From assembly GCA_018057035.1 (NCBI GenBank), contig JAGPEN010000003.1, positions 7,533-40,179 of the forward strand: a stretch of DNA of 32,647 nucleotides, written 5' to 3'. This document shows, piece after piece, positions 24,820 to 32,647 of the stretch (position 1 is the stretch's first letter; the number at the start of each line of letters is the position of its first letter). The notes beneath the pieces were generated by a model. The model did no database searches and was not told the DNA's origin. It worked only from the letters and a program-made list of their open reading frames with translations. The DNA is from Aminivibrio sp. Lineage in GTDB: Bacteria > Synergistota > Synergistia > Synergistales > Aminobacteriaceae. Both the position numbers and the translations under genes were made by a program.

Positions 24820-26757
24820 TTACCCCGTTTTATCGATCGTTTCGATTTCCGCCATGAGACTTTCCCATTGTCCGTAAAGGGAATCGAGTTCTTTTGCGGC
24901 ATCGTTTCTCATGATGAGCAGGTTCTGGACTTTTTCCGAATCGGCGAGAAACACCGGATCGGACAGAAGTCCGTCCCTTTCAGACTGCTGTTTTTCAAGG
25001 AGAGAAATCCGCTCTTCTATCGGCTCAAGTTTCTCCAGGACTTTTCTTTTCTTCCTGTACAGGAGGTTGCGTCTTTCCGCCTCGAGTCGCTTCCTGTCTT
25101 TTGCAGGATCTTCCGTTTCTTTTTGTTCCGCCCGCTTCTCTTCGGTTTCAGAAAAAAGGGCTTTCCTTTTTTCTATAAAATAGGAATAGTTTCCCCGATA
25201 GTCGAGGAGTTTCCCCGAGGCGATTTCCACCACCCTGGTCACCAAGTTGTCCAGGAAGTACCGGTCATGGGAGACGATGACCAGGGTGCCGTCGTATTCC
25301 AGGAGGGCTCTCTGGAAAAGGTCCTTGGTCTGCATATCGAGATGGTTCGTGGGTTCGTCGAGAACGAGGCAATTTGCCTCCTCCATCAGGAGCTTCAGCA
25401 GGGCAAGCCGGGATTTTTCTCCGCCCGAAAGCACGGAGACGGATTTGAAAATATCGTCGCCGCTGAAGAGAAAAGCCCCGAGGAGGTTGCGCTTGTCCTG
25501 GGCCGTCCAGGCGGGGTTGCGGCCGGAGAGTGTTTCCCACACGGTCCTGGAATAGTCCAGATTCTCCGATGACTGCTGGGAGAAAAAGGCGATCCGAACG
25601 TTGTGCCCTCTCCGCACCGTTCCCGATGAGAGTCCCTCCGTTCCGCTGAGGATCCGGGAAAGGGTGGATTTACCCGCTCCGTTGACCCCGACCAGGGCGA
25701 TTTTTTCTCCCCTTTGGAGTGTCAGGGACGCGTCGGAAAAAACGGTGTGATTCCCGTATTTCTTTTCCCCCTTGTCAAGGACGATTACTTCGAGCCCGCT
25801 TCGGGCGCAGGGGGGAAAGCGGAAGGACACTCTCTTCGTGTCCTCCTCTATTTCAACCAGGCTCATTTTCTCGAGCCGCTTGATCCTGCTCTGTACGGAT
25901 GACGCCTTCGAGGCCTTGTAGCGGAACCGCTCGATGAATTCTTCCATGCGGGAAATTTCTTCCTTCTGGAGGCGTTCCTGCCGTCGCAGTTCTTCAAGCC
26001 GCCTTTCCCGCTCGTCGAGGTACTCGGAGAAATTGCCCTGGTACAGGGTTATCTTCCCGAGAGAGAGTTCCGCGATGGATGTGCAGATTTTGTCGAGAAA
26101 CCTCCGGTCGTGGGAGACGGCCACGATAGTCCCCCGAAAACCTGAAAGCCACCCTTCCAGCCACTCCATGCTCTCCGTGTCGAGGTGGTTCGTCGGTTCG
26201 TCAAGCAGCAGGATGTCCGGGCAGAGAAGAAGAAGGCCGGCAAGGTGGAGCCTCATTTTCCAGCCTCCGGAAAAGCACCCGGTGGTCCTGCCCATGTCGC
26301 CCTGGGAAAAACCCAGGCCAGACAGTATCTTTCCGGCCATGGCATCGAACGCATATCCGTCGAGGGATTCGAATCGTTTCACAAGAAGGTCGTGACGATT
26401 GAGTTCCCGTTCATGTTCAATGGAATCAGGGGGAAGTCCGGCCAGTTTTCCGGCGCAGGCCGCAAGCTCTTTCTCCACGGCCGCGAGGCCCGTTCTTGAA
26501 CGCAGGAAGGAAAGAACGGGCACGTCGGGCAGTTCCACCAGGTCCTGGGGCAGATAGCCGATCCTGAGGCCTTTGGGGACAGTGACCGTTCCGGAGTCCA
26601 CGGTTGTTTCCCCTGTCATGATCCGGAGCAGTGTTGTCTTCCCTGCGCCGTTGTTGCCCACAAGACCGGTTCGCGAACCCGGAAGGACGGTCCACGAAAG
26701 ATCCTGGAAGAGGGATCGCTCTCCCAGCTGAATTCGAATGGTGGAAATTCGGATCAC
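24820..26757 (-). CDS. ABC-F family ATPase (Uup/YheS-like)
   Basis: This 645-residue cytoplasmic protein has two ABC cassettes and no membrane segment, as in ABC-F proteins that act on ribosomes. Cassette 1 has Walker A GNNGAGKTT (34-42), signature FSGGWKMRL and Walker B ILLLDEPTNHLD. A linker rich in charged residues (about 245-300) follows. Cassette 2 has GVNGAGKST, LSGGEKSRL and CLVLDEPTNHLD. A C-terminal coiled-coil extension (about 540-645) resembles Uup or YheS types, which are linked to ribosome or DNA structure rather than drug resistance. A minus-strand TATAAT lies upstream at 26798-26793. Confidence 0.92.
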   Translation of the reverse strand: MIRISTIRIQLGERSLFQDLSWTVLPGSRTGLVGNNGAGKTTLLRIMTGETTVDSGTVTVPKGLRIGYLPQDLVELPDVPVLSFLRSRTGLAAVEKELAACAGKLAGLPPDSIEHERELNRHDLLVKRFESLDGYAFDAMAGKILSGLGFSQGDMGRTTGCFSGGWKMRLHLAGLLLLCPDILLLDEPTNHLDTESMEWLEGWLSGFRGTIVAVSHDRRFLDKICTSIAELSLGKITLYQGNFSEYLDERERRLEELRRQERLQKEEISRMEEFIERFRYKASKASSVQSRIKRLEKMSLVEIEEDTKRVSFRFPPCARSGLEVIVLDKGEKKYGNHTVFSDASLTLQRGEKIALVGVNGAGKSTLSRILSGTEGLSSGTVRRGHNVRIAFFSQQSSENLDYSRTVWETLSGRNPAWTAQDKRNLLGAFLFSGDDIFKSVSVLSGGEKSRLALLKLLMEEANCLVLDEPTNHLDMQTKDLFQRALLEYDGTLVIVSHDRYFLDNLVTRVVEIASGKLLDYRGNYSYFIEKRKALFSETEEKRAEQKETEDPAKDRKRLEAERRNLLYRKKRKVLEKLEPIEERISLLEKQQSERDGLLSDPVFLADSEKVQNLLIMRNDAAKELDSLYGQWESLMAEIETIDKTG

Positions 26758-26792
26758 GAGCCCGCCTCCTTCCTTTTTTCTCCATGGACCTG

Positions 26793-26798
26793 ATTATA
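26793..26798 (-). promoter_or_regulatory. Possible -10 box of the ABC-F operon
   Basis: Perfect TATAAT on the minus strand, 36 bases before the ABC-F start. The -35 region is only a T run (TTTTTT at 17 bases), so this is a candidate. Confidence 0.45.
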
Positions 26799-26916
26799 CG
26801 GTGATTTTTCCGGGGAAAAAAGAGGAAAAAACGGAATTCAATGGTATCATTTCTTCTTACGGATCACTCCGGCGGTTCACATTCCGCAAAAGAACACGGA
26901 GAAAAGAGGAGAGACA

Positions 26917-28236
26917 ATGACGGAGCGGCATTCCGGAGAACGCAGTGAAGGGAGCGGAGAGGGGATGAAGAAAGCCCTCTCCTATCGTTGGGTTGTGTGG
27001 GGGGTCATGGTTTTCGCTTTCATGGTGGTCTTCTTTCATCGTTTCGCCGCGGCGGTGGTGAAGGACGATGTGACGAGAGACTTTTCCCTCAGCGCCACAG
27101 CTTTCGGGGCCATGGCCTCCATGTATTTCTACGCCTACATGATCATGCAGATACCGGTAGGCTTCCTCGCTGATTCGCTAGGAGCCAGGATCACGGTCTC
27201 CCTTGGAATGTTTCTTGCCGGAGCCGGATCGGTCATCTTCGGATTCGCTCCGTCCTCCCTCTGGCTTTTCCTTGGGAGATTCCTCGTCGGCATCGGCGTG
27301 TCCACCGTGTTTGTCTCCATCATGAAGATCCAGTCCCAGTGGTTCCGCGACAGGGAATTCGCCACCATTTCAGGAGCAACGACCCTGGTGGGGAACGCAG
27401 GGGGCATCTTCTCCCAGGGACCGCTGGCCCTTCTCATCTCCGTGGTTTCCTGGAGAGCTGGTTTTGTGGCCATAGGACTCCTGACCGTGGCGATAGCGGC
27501 TCTGTGTTTCCGGTTCATACGGAACAGGCCCCAGGATTTGGGGCTTCCACCGGTGAACGAAAGGGAAATTGCCAGGGCAAACCTCCGGCCGGAACCCTTT
27601 TCGGCAGTCAGGGGACTGAAGGATGTCCTCTCGGTCAGGGGCATCCTTCTCGCGACCTTTTTCTACCTTTTCAACCAGGCCGGGTTTTTCGCCCTCATCG
27701 GCACCTGGGGCATTCCCTGGCTGGTGAACGCCTACGGGCTTTCAGTCCAGGAAGCGTCATCCTACAGCGTGATCCTCATCTTCGGGATAATGGCGGGAGG
27801 TTTCATCACCGGCTGGATATCCGACCGCCTCGGAAGGAGAAAGGCTCCCATGCTCGTCAGCTCGCTGATCCACATGCTTTTGTGGGCTGTGATCCTTCTG
27901 TCGGAAAACGGAATGCCTCCCCTCGGGGCATTGAAGATCCTTTTTTTCTTTCTTGGCATTACGAATACGGCCTTTGTCCTCGCATGGTCGGTGGCCAAGG
28001 AGTTAACCTCCGAAAAATACACCGGGCTGGCCATTTCCATTCTCAATGCAGCCGGTTTTCTTTCCATTGCCGTCTGCACCTCCGTGATGGGGTGGGTTCT
28101 GGATCTCTTTCCGGACCTCACTCCTTCGGGGGCATACCGGATGGCCTTCATTCTCCCCCTCGTGTCGGCCGTTCTTTCCGCTTTTTCGGTTCTGTTCATC
28201 CCTGAAACCGGAGCGGCGAAAAAAAGGGGAAGGTAG
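26917..28236 (+). CDS. Major facilitator superfamily transporter
   Basis: This 439-residue protein has 12 predicted membrane segments. The MFS loop 2-3 signature is present as GFLADSLGARITV (near residue 82), and its repeat in the second half is GWISDRLGRRKAP. The first 16 residues are polar, before MKKALSYRWVVWG. An AGGAG site at 26905-26909 supports the first ATG; the ATG at 26965 is an alternative. The family moves small solutes with H+ or Na+; general similarity is to the sugar-phosphate/organic anion type, but the substrate is unknown. It stands alone, between divergent ABC-F and the cold shock gene. No terminator is seen after it. Confidence 0.88.
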   Translation: MTERHSGERSEGSGEGMKKALSYRWVVWGVMVFAFMVVFFHRFAAAVVKDDVTRDFSLSATAFGAMASMYFYAYMIMQIPVGFLADSLGARITVSLGMFLAGAGSVIFGFAPSSLWLFLGRFLVGIGVSTVFVSIMKIQSQWFRDREFATISGATTLVGNAGGIFSQGPLALLISVVSWRAGFVAIGLLTVAIAALCFRFIRNRPQDLGLPPVNEREIARANLRPEPFSAVRGLKDVLSVRGILLATFFYLFNQAGFFALIGTWGIPWLVNAYGLSVQEASSYSVILIFGIMAGGFITGWISDRLGRRKAPMLVSSLIHMLLWAVILLSENGMPPLGALKILFFFLGITNTAFVLAWSVAKELTSEKYTGLAISILNAAGFLSIAVCTSVMGWVLDLFPDLTPSGAYRMAFILPLVSAVLSAFSVLFIPETGAAKKRGR

Positions 28237-28367
28237 GCGGAGACACTTGGGGAAAAGAATTAAGTTTCATCTAATGGAAAGGCTTTCTATTTAATGTCTT
28301 TTCACAGGAAAAAAAGGCTGGAGAAGAGAAAAAAGAGATGCAAACCGATACCTGAATGAAAAAAACC

Positions 28368-28396
28368 TTGACATCAATGAAAAAATCCTATATTGT
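28368..28396 (+). promoter_or_regulatory. Promoter and short leader of the cold shock gene
   Basis: TTGACA (28368-28373) is followed by TATATT (28389-28394, 15-base spacer) or TATTGT (28391-28396, 17-base spacer). The leader of about 45 bases contains the palindrome GGCCTAGGCC (28405-28414) before AGGAGG (28434-28439). Confidence 0.75.
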
Positions 28397-28449
28397 TTGA
28401 TCGTGGCCTAGGCCGCGAATTTAATAAAGTTTTAGGAGGCTGTCTTTGG

Positions 28450-28650
28450 ATGAGTCAGGGAACAGTGAAGTGGTTTAACGATAGCAAGGGGTACGGTTTC
28501 ATTACAACGGACGAGGGCAAGGACGTTTTCGTTCATTTCAGCGCCATTGTTGGCGATGGTTTCAAGACTCTCGCCGAAGGGCAGAAGGTCTCTTTCGACG
28601 TCGTTGACGGCGAAAAGGGTCCCCAGGCTGCGAACGTTCACAAGAGCTAA
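28450..28650 (+). CDS. Cold shock protein (CspA family)
   Basis: This 66-residue single-domain OB-fold RNA/DNA chaperone shows RNP1 (KGYGFI) and RNP2 (VFVHF) in the usual order, after the GTVKWFNDS start. It binds single-stranded nucleic acid and melts mRNA structure. The ATG at 28450 follows AGGAGG by 10 bases; the frame is open to 28393, but that lies at the promoter. It has its own promoter and a shared terminator, and converges on a DEAD-box-type RNA helicase gene, another RNA remodelling factor. Confidence 0.96.
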   Translation: MSQGTVKWFNDSKGYGFITTDEGKDVFVHFSAIVGDGFKTLAEGQKVSFDVVDGEKGPQAANVHKS

Positions 28651-28681
28651 TCCTTCCCTCGATATCATTAAAACCAAAGGG

Positions 28682-28720
28682 AAAAAAGACCGCCGGTTCT
28701 TCGGAACCGGCGGTCTTTTT
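28682..28720. terminator. Bidirectional terminator between cold shock gene and helicase
   Basis: A perfect 17-pair stem (28683-28699 with 28704-28720; core GACCGCCGGTTC) is closed by a TTCG tetraloop. It has an A run on the left and a T run on the right, so it should stop transcription from both strands. The helicase stop is 2 bases away. Confidence 0.94.
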
Positions 28721-28721
28721 G

Positions 28722-30452
28722 CTATCTGCTTCTGTATTCCGGTTTGCCCGGCCTTCGGGGCCGGGACGCGCCGGAAGGCCTTCCTCTCACCTGGTGAGCC
28801 TGGGGGGACGCGGGAAGGAGAAAATCTCGTCCCTTGCCCTCTTCCAGTAGACCGCATCGTTCCAGGCCGCGGCAGTCTTCTTCGAACCGGGAGAGGGCAA
28901 CGGGAAGCAGTTCCACGAGGACATGGTCGTCCTTCATCCGTATGGCACCCACTTCCGAGCGGTCTACGTTCAGGGATGTGCACACCGCATGGAGAACCCT
29001 GCCCACATCCCATCCGTCGGCCAGCCCCTTGCTCAGGCGGAGCATTGTTCCCTTGGGGCCCCTTCCCTTAAGGCTTCGGACTCCCGGTGTCCGGTCCTTT
29101 TCGCCGGATAAGCGGCTCTTCCGACGAAGTTCCCGTTCCAGATCGGAGGAGAGGTTGTATCCGGCGGAACGCTTTGAAGACAGGGTCCAGAGCAGTCTGG
29201 CGACGAGACTTTTCGCACTGACCCTGGAAAGAAGGTCCTCGGCCCACAGGAGGTAGTCCTCGTCTTCTCCGGCTTCCTTCACCGTGAGAAGCTTTTCTTC
29301 GGCGATCTCTCTCTGGACTTTTGAAATGGCGTCAAGGTCGGGGACATTTTTCCATTCAACGGTCACCTTTGCCGAACCGAGCATATACTTGAATTTTTCC
29401 GCCTCCTGGGGGGAAAGAAGAAGGATGTCCGTCCCTTCCCGTCCGGCCCGGCCTGTCCGTCCGCTTCTGTGGACAAAGGTATCCCTGTCGTCGGGCAGTC
29501 CGATCTGGATGACGTGAGTCACTCCCTCAACGTCGAGGCCCCGGGCAGCGACGTTTGTCGCCACGAGAAGGGGAAGATGGCCGTTTTTGAAGGACCCGAG
29601 CACCGCGTTCCGCTCTCTCTGGGTCATTTCTCCATGGAGCGAGCCGGCACTGAATCCCTCCTCGGAAAGCCGCTGTGCTACCGACATGGTTTCAAGGCGG
29701 GTATGGCAGAAGATCAGCCCCCGCTTCGGCCGTTCCCACAGGAGAACGTTCACGAGACCTTCCATTTTGTGCCTGAACGGTACGAGATAAGCCCTGTGGA
29801 CGATATCCTCGTGTTGTTCCCCGTCCTCCACAAGGGAGATGGACACGGGAGCGGTGAGGTATTTTTTCGAGAGCTCCCTGACTTCCCTTGGCATGGTGGC
29901 GGAGAAAAGCCATGTCCGTTCCCGCTGGGGAAGGGCGTCGAGAATTCCCTCGAGTTCATCCCGAAATCCCATATCGAGCATGTGATCCCCTTCGTCGAGG
30001 ATTATGGAATGAATGCCGTCCGTTCTGAGGGTTCCCCTGTTCACGTGGTCCAGGGTCCTTCCGGGTGTGCCCACGACGATGACCGCACCGTCCTTGAGCG
30101 AGCGGATCTGGGTGGACATGTCGAGGCCTCCCACGAGGGTGGCAACCGATATGTCCATGTACCGCGAAAGCCATTCCGCCTCCCGGGCGGTTTGCTGGGC
30201 AAGTTCCCGGGTGGGGGAGAGTACGAGGATCCTGGGTGAGGACTGGGGAAGATCCATTCCCTGCAGAAGAGGCAGCAGGAAGGCCAGGGTTTTTCCGGAG
30301 CCTGTCTTGGCACGGACGATAAGGTCCTTTTCAAAGTCCTCAAGTGCCAGCACTTTTTCCTGGACGGGTGTAGGGATGGAAAAGCCTTTCTTTTGCAGTG
30401 CGAGAAGCAGTTCTTCACGCAGTTCGTAACTCGCGAAGCCGTTGTCGTTCAT
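28722..30452 (-). CDS. DEAD-box-family ATP-dependent RNA helicase with DbpA-like RNA-binding domain
   Basis: This 576-residue helicase unwinds RNA with ATP. It has a Q motif (GFSIPTPVQ, 23-31), motif I AKTGSGKT (48-55), PTRELAQQ, motif II DEGD (153-156) in place of DEAD, SAT, then helicase domain 2 with FCHTRLE, ATNVAARGLDVEGV and HRSGRTGRAG. Residues about 480-545 resemble the DbpA/CsdA C-terminal RRM; the tail is basic and proline rich. Such proteins help ribosome assembly and cold adaptation. The ATG at 30452 has AAGGAGG upstream; the frame is open to 30554, but that part overlaps a hairpin in the leader. It converges on the cold shock gene. Confidence 0.92.
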   Translation of the reverse strand: MNDNGFASYELREELLLALQKKGFSIPTPVQEKVLALEDFEKDLIVRAKTGSGKTLAFLLPLLQGMDLPQSSPRILVLSPTRELAQQTAREAEWLSRYMDISVATLVGGLDMSTQIRSLKDGAVIVVGTPGRTLDHVNRGTLRTDGIHSIILDEGDHMLDMGFRDELEGILDALPQRERTWLFSATMPREVRELSKKYLTAPVSISLVEDGEQHEDIVHRAYLVPFRHKMEGLVNVLLWERPKRGLIFCHTRLETMSVAQRLSEEGFSAGSLHGEMTQRERNAVLGSFKNGHLPLLVATNVAARGLDVEGVTHVIQIGLPDDRDTFVHRSGRTGRAGREGTDILLLSPQEAEKFKYMLGSAKVTVEWKNVPDLDAISKVQREIAEEKLLTVKEAGEDEDYLLWAEDLLSRVSAKSLVARLLWTLSSKRSAGYNLSSDLERELRRKSRLSGEKDRTPGVRSLKGRGPKGTMLRLSKGLADGWDVGRVLHAVCTSLNVDRSEVGAIRMKDDHVLVELLPVALSRFEEDCRGLERCGLLEEGKGRDFLLPASPQAHQVRGRPSGASRPRRPGKPEYRSR

Positions 30453-30518
30453 TAATTTCTGTTCCTCCTTGAGATTCGAAAGAAGGGAAGGGCAGCGACG
30501 CCTCCGTCTTTCGCCCTC

Positions 30519-30552
30519 AAAAAAGAGTGGACCCCGTTCCGGGGGTCCACTC
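30519..30552 (-). terminator. Intrinsic terminator inside the helicase leader
   Basis: On the minus strand GAGTGGACCCC and GGGGTCCACTC form a perfect 11-pair stem (30525-30552) followed by six T (30524-30519). It ends transcripts from the upstream permease genes, but it also lies between the likely helicase promoter (30608-30581) and the helicase ribosome binding site, so it may act as an attenuator. Confidence 0.88.
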
Positions 30553-30580
30553 AAGATCTTCCCTCCATTACATCGTATCT

Positions 30581-30608
30581 ATTATCCGGAAGATTGATGA
30601 TTTGTCAA
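30581..30608 (-). promoter_or_regulatory. Likely helicase promoter
   Basis: On the minus strand TTGACA (30608-30603), 16 bases, GATAAT (30586-30581, 5 of 6). It is 25 bases after the permease stop and upstream of the terminator hairpin. Confidence 0.7.
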
Positions 30609-30633
30609 GTTTTCCCAAAAAACCGTGACAGGG

Positions 30634-31707
30634 CTACCCCTTTTTCATCAGCCTCTGCCATGCGTGAAGCGCCAGGGCAATGCCGATGACGCCGTAGGCG
30701 ATGAACACACGGAAATATTCGCCCACCTGGGCGCTCCCCATGATGTTCTTCCCAGCCAGGGGAGACACGATGAAAAGGGCATGGAAAAGTACCGTGCCCA
30801 GGAGAGCCTGGCCGATGGTTGCCTTCGAGACCGATGCGCCGCCGATTAGAAGTGCGGCCACTGCGAAGGTTCCGACCTGGACATGGGACCCGTACACCTG
30901 GACGTTCCCGATGTTCTGGAGGAAGATGAGCTGCCCCCAGGCCGCGAGAACGGTGGAGAAGATGACGGCGATGATCCTCACCCTGTCGACCTTGATCCCG
31001 GCTACCTCGGCGATATGCCTGTTCTGTCCCACGGCCCTGAAATCCTGGCCGAGTTTCGTCCTGAAGAGAAGGTAGACGGCCGCGCACAGGAGAGCCACGA
31101 TGACAAGGGTGAGCACCGGGAAATTGATGTTGTTCAGGTACTTCAGAACGGGGGCGGTAATCCCCTTCATCCTGAACACGTAGAACTTGTCGATGGCATA
31201 CTGCCAGATCTTGAGGTCGAGGGTATTCACGAAGCCGATTCCCGAAGGCAGGAGGAGCGCCTTGTCGGAAATCGGGATGATCCACCCGATGAAGATGAGG
31301 CATACGAGCTGGTAGAGTCCGTTGGCGAAGAAGCCGAGGATCAGCCCCGTGATCATTTCCTTTCCCTTGGCCTTGTTGAAGAGGATGCCGGTGAGCCACC
31401 CGAAAAGGACCGCGAAAGGAATTGACATAACGCATGCCAGAAAGAAACCCGTTATCCCGGTGAGATTGTAGACCACCGTGATGAAGGCGGCGAACTGGCC
31501 GGCCATGGCGCCGAGGACGATTCCGAAATTCAGGCCCATTCCCGCAAGCACGGGAATGATGAGAGAAATCACCAGGAAGGAATTCCGGGCGAGCCTTGTC
31601 ATGAGGTCGTTGGCGAAGAACATCCAGGACAGCCCCGAATAATGGAAACCAATGGTGCAGAGAACAATGAACACTATGGGAACGATATTTTTCTGAAGGA
31701 GCCTCAT
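30634..31707 (-). CDS. ABC transporter permease (BPD_transp_2: sugar/nucleoside/branched-chain type)
   Basis: This 357-residue membrane protein has about 9-10 hydrophobic segments and matches the permease family of ribose, purine-nucleoside and branched-chain amino-acid importers. Typical segments are GMGLNFGIVLGAMAGQ near residue 57, the cytoplasmic FRTKLGQDFRAVGQNRHIAEVAGIKVDRVR coupling region (about 215-244), and ALLIGGASVSKATIGQALLGT. Its ATG overlaps the stop of the preceding permease by 4 bases. The ATPase and binding protein are not in the window and probably lie beyond the right edge. Nucleoside or sugar is the more likely substrate class, but this is not settled by sequence. Confidence 0.88.
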   Translation of the reverse strand: MRLLQKNIVPIVFIVLCTIGFHYSGLSWMFFANDLMTRLARNSFLVISLIIPVLAGMGLNFGIVLGAMAGQFAAFITVVYNLTGITGFFLACVMSIPFAVLFGWLTGILFNKAKGKEMITGLILGFFANGLYQLVCLIFIGWIIPISDKALLLPSGIGFVNTLDLKIWQYAIDKFYVFRMKGITAPVLKYLNNINFPVLTLVIVALLCAAVYLLFRTKLGQDFRAVGQNRHIAEVAGIKVDRVRIIAVIFSTVLAAWGQLIFLQNIGNVQVYGSHVQVGTFAVAALLIGGASVSKATIGQALLGTVLFHALFIVSPLAGKNIMGSAQVGEYFRVFIAYGVIGIALALHAWQRLMKKG

Positions 31708-32647
31708 CGGGCGTCACCTCCCACTTCTTTGCGGGTGAGGGCGTAGAGGATGATGCCGTTGCTAATGATGACTCTCATGATCTCGGAGATGTCGCTGTCC
31801 ATGGCCACATTGGCCACCGGCAGGGCGATGACCAGGAGGCCGTTGAAGAGAAAAGTGCCGATGAGTGCCTGGGTGATAGTGGCCCGCTGAAGGGAGGCTC
31901 CGCCGATGAGGATGGCGGAGACGGAATAGAGGGCCATGTAGAGGGGCGCCTGGTAGAGCTGGATGAATCCGTAGCTCTGGGAGTAGATGACGATGCCCGC
32001 GGCGCCCATGGCGCAGGATACTATTGACGCGATCATGCGGTACTTGTTCACGTTGAGGCCCGATGCTTCGGCGAAGCGGGGATTGGAGCCCACCACCGAC
32101 ATGGCCAGCCCCGTCCTTGTCCTCATGAAAATCCACAATAAAACGCAGCACACCGCTGTCACTAAAAGCAGCCCCGTCGGGATGGTCACGCCATTGACCG
32201 TAAAACTGAGGAACCGGTCGAGGAGCTGTTCCATTCTACCATCGAGAACCACGGTGACCCTGAGGCCGTCACCTCCGTAAGGCCAGACCATTTCAGGGCT
32301 TTTGTAGGGAGCCATCAGCCAGAAAATGCACATGACCGACACGATGGAAAAGCCCATGTACGTACCCACGGTCAACTCCTGCCCCTTGACCCGGTTGAGA
32401 AGCAGGCCGTACAGCCAGCCAGCGACCGCCCCAAGCGGAATCGAGACGCCGATGGCGAAAAAGAGGGCGGTGAACCCCCGCAGGTCCAGTTCAATAGCCA
32501 GGGTTGCTCCGACAAGCCCGAAGATGATGCCGAAAGGAAGGCCGAAATTGGGTCCCGCTCCGGCCTGGATGGTGGGAATCATGGCAAGAACGAGGAGAGC
32601 GTTCATTCCGAACCTGGTAAGCATGGCGCTGAAGATCTGCCCCATGG
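31704..32647 (-). CDS. ABC transporter permease, partner subunit, 5' end cut by window edge
   Basis: At least 313 residues of a second BPD_transp_2 permease. An ATG lies at the very edge (32645). Alignment by eye with its neighbour (LTRFGMNALLVLAMIP against MTRLARNSFLVISLIIP) suggests about 35-40 N-terminal residues are missing, so the real start is probably outside. The coupling region FMRTRTGLAMSVVGSNPRFAEASGLNVNKYR and the ILIGGASLQRATITQALIGT segment mirror those of the downstream permease, so the two are paralogues forming a heterodimeric channel. The stop overlaps the next start (ATGA). Confidence 0.85.
   Translation of the reverse strand, partial: MGQIFSAMLTRFGMNALLVLAMIPTIQAGAGPNFGLPFGIIFGLVGATLAIELDLRGFTALFFAIGVSIPLGAVAGWLYGLLLNRVKGQELTVGTYMGFSIVSVMCIFWLMAPYKSPEMVWPYGGDGLRVTVVLDGRMEQLLDRFLSFTVNGVTIPTGLLLVTAVCCVLLWIFMRTRTGLAMSVVGSNPRFAEASGLNVNKYRMIASIVSCAMGAAGIVIYSQSYGFIQLYQAPLYMALYSVSAILIGGASLQRATITQALIGTFLFNGLLVIALPVANVAMDSDISEIMRVIISNGIILYALTRKEVGGDAR

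Overview
The window (32.6 kb, GC-rich, densely coding, no mobile elements seen) looks like chromosomal DNA of an anaerobic, amino-acid-using diderm bacterium, most likely a member of the Synergistota. The pointers are a Firmicute-like CtsR/ClpC pair together with outer-membrane (Kdo-type) sugar genes, several amidohydrolases, an AbgT transporter, carbamate kinase, an NhaC antiporter and polyamine genes. The phylum assignment is an inference from gene content and was not tested by any search.

Layout. 1-1.8 kb: the end of an ADP-forming-type acyl-CoA synthetase overlapping plsY. 1.8-6.7 kb: a protein-quality-control operon (ctsR, clpC, a membrane-anchored ClpP-fold serine protease, a secreted parvulin PPIase), running from a promoter that carries a CtsR-like operator to a strong terminator. 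6.7-10.2 kb: nhaC, a small membrane protein, transaldolase, and tRNA-Ala(GGC) with a consensus promoter. 10.3-11.0 kb: speD behind a long structured leader with a terminator-like hairpin. 11.3-15.5 kb: two M20 amidohydrolases (the second is AbgA-like) and an AbgT transporter. 15.8-18.9 kb: kdnB and kdnA convergent with kdsB, a complete predicted set for making CMP-8-amino-Kdo from Kdo. 19.0-22.2 kb (minus strand): ornithine-type decarboxylase, spermidine synthase and carbamate kinase. 22.4-24.0 kb: L,D-transpeptidase and a metallo-beta-lactamase-fold hydrolase. 24.0-26.8 kb (minus): an ABC-F ATPase and a secreted DUF2993-like protein. 26.9-28.7 kb: an MFS transporter and a cold shock protein. 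28.7-30.6 kb (minus): a DEAD-box-type RNA helicase with a terminator hairpin inside its own leader. 30.6 kb to the end (minus): two ABC permeases of the sugar/nucleoside/branched-chain type, the second running off the window.

How the parts fit. SpeD, the decarboxylase and SpeE together make putrescine and spermidine. Carbamate kinase would yield ATP if ornithine and carbamoyl phosphate come from arginine or citrulline breakdown. The abg-like cluster would import and hydrolyse N-acyl or p-aminobenzoyl amino acids. The kdn/kds cluster, plsY, the L,D-transpeptidase and possibly the DUF2993 protein concern the cell envelope. The most interesting points for follow-up are the kdn cluster in this lineage, the ctsR-clpC operon without mcsA/mcsB, and two leaders (speD and the helicase) that place an intrinsic-terminator-like hairpin between promoter and ribosome binding site.
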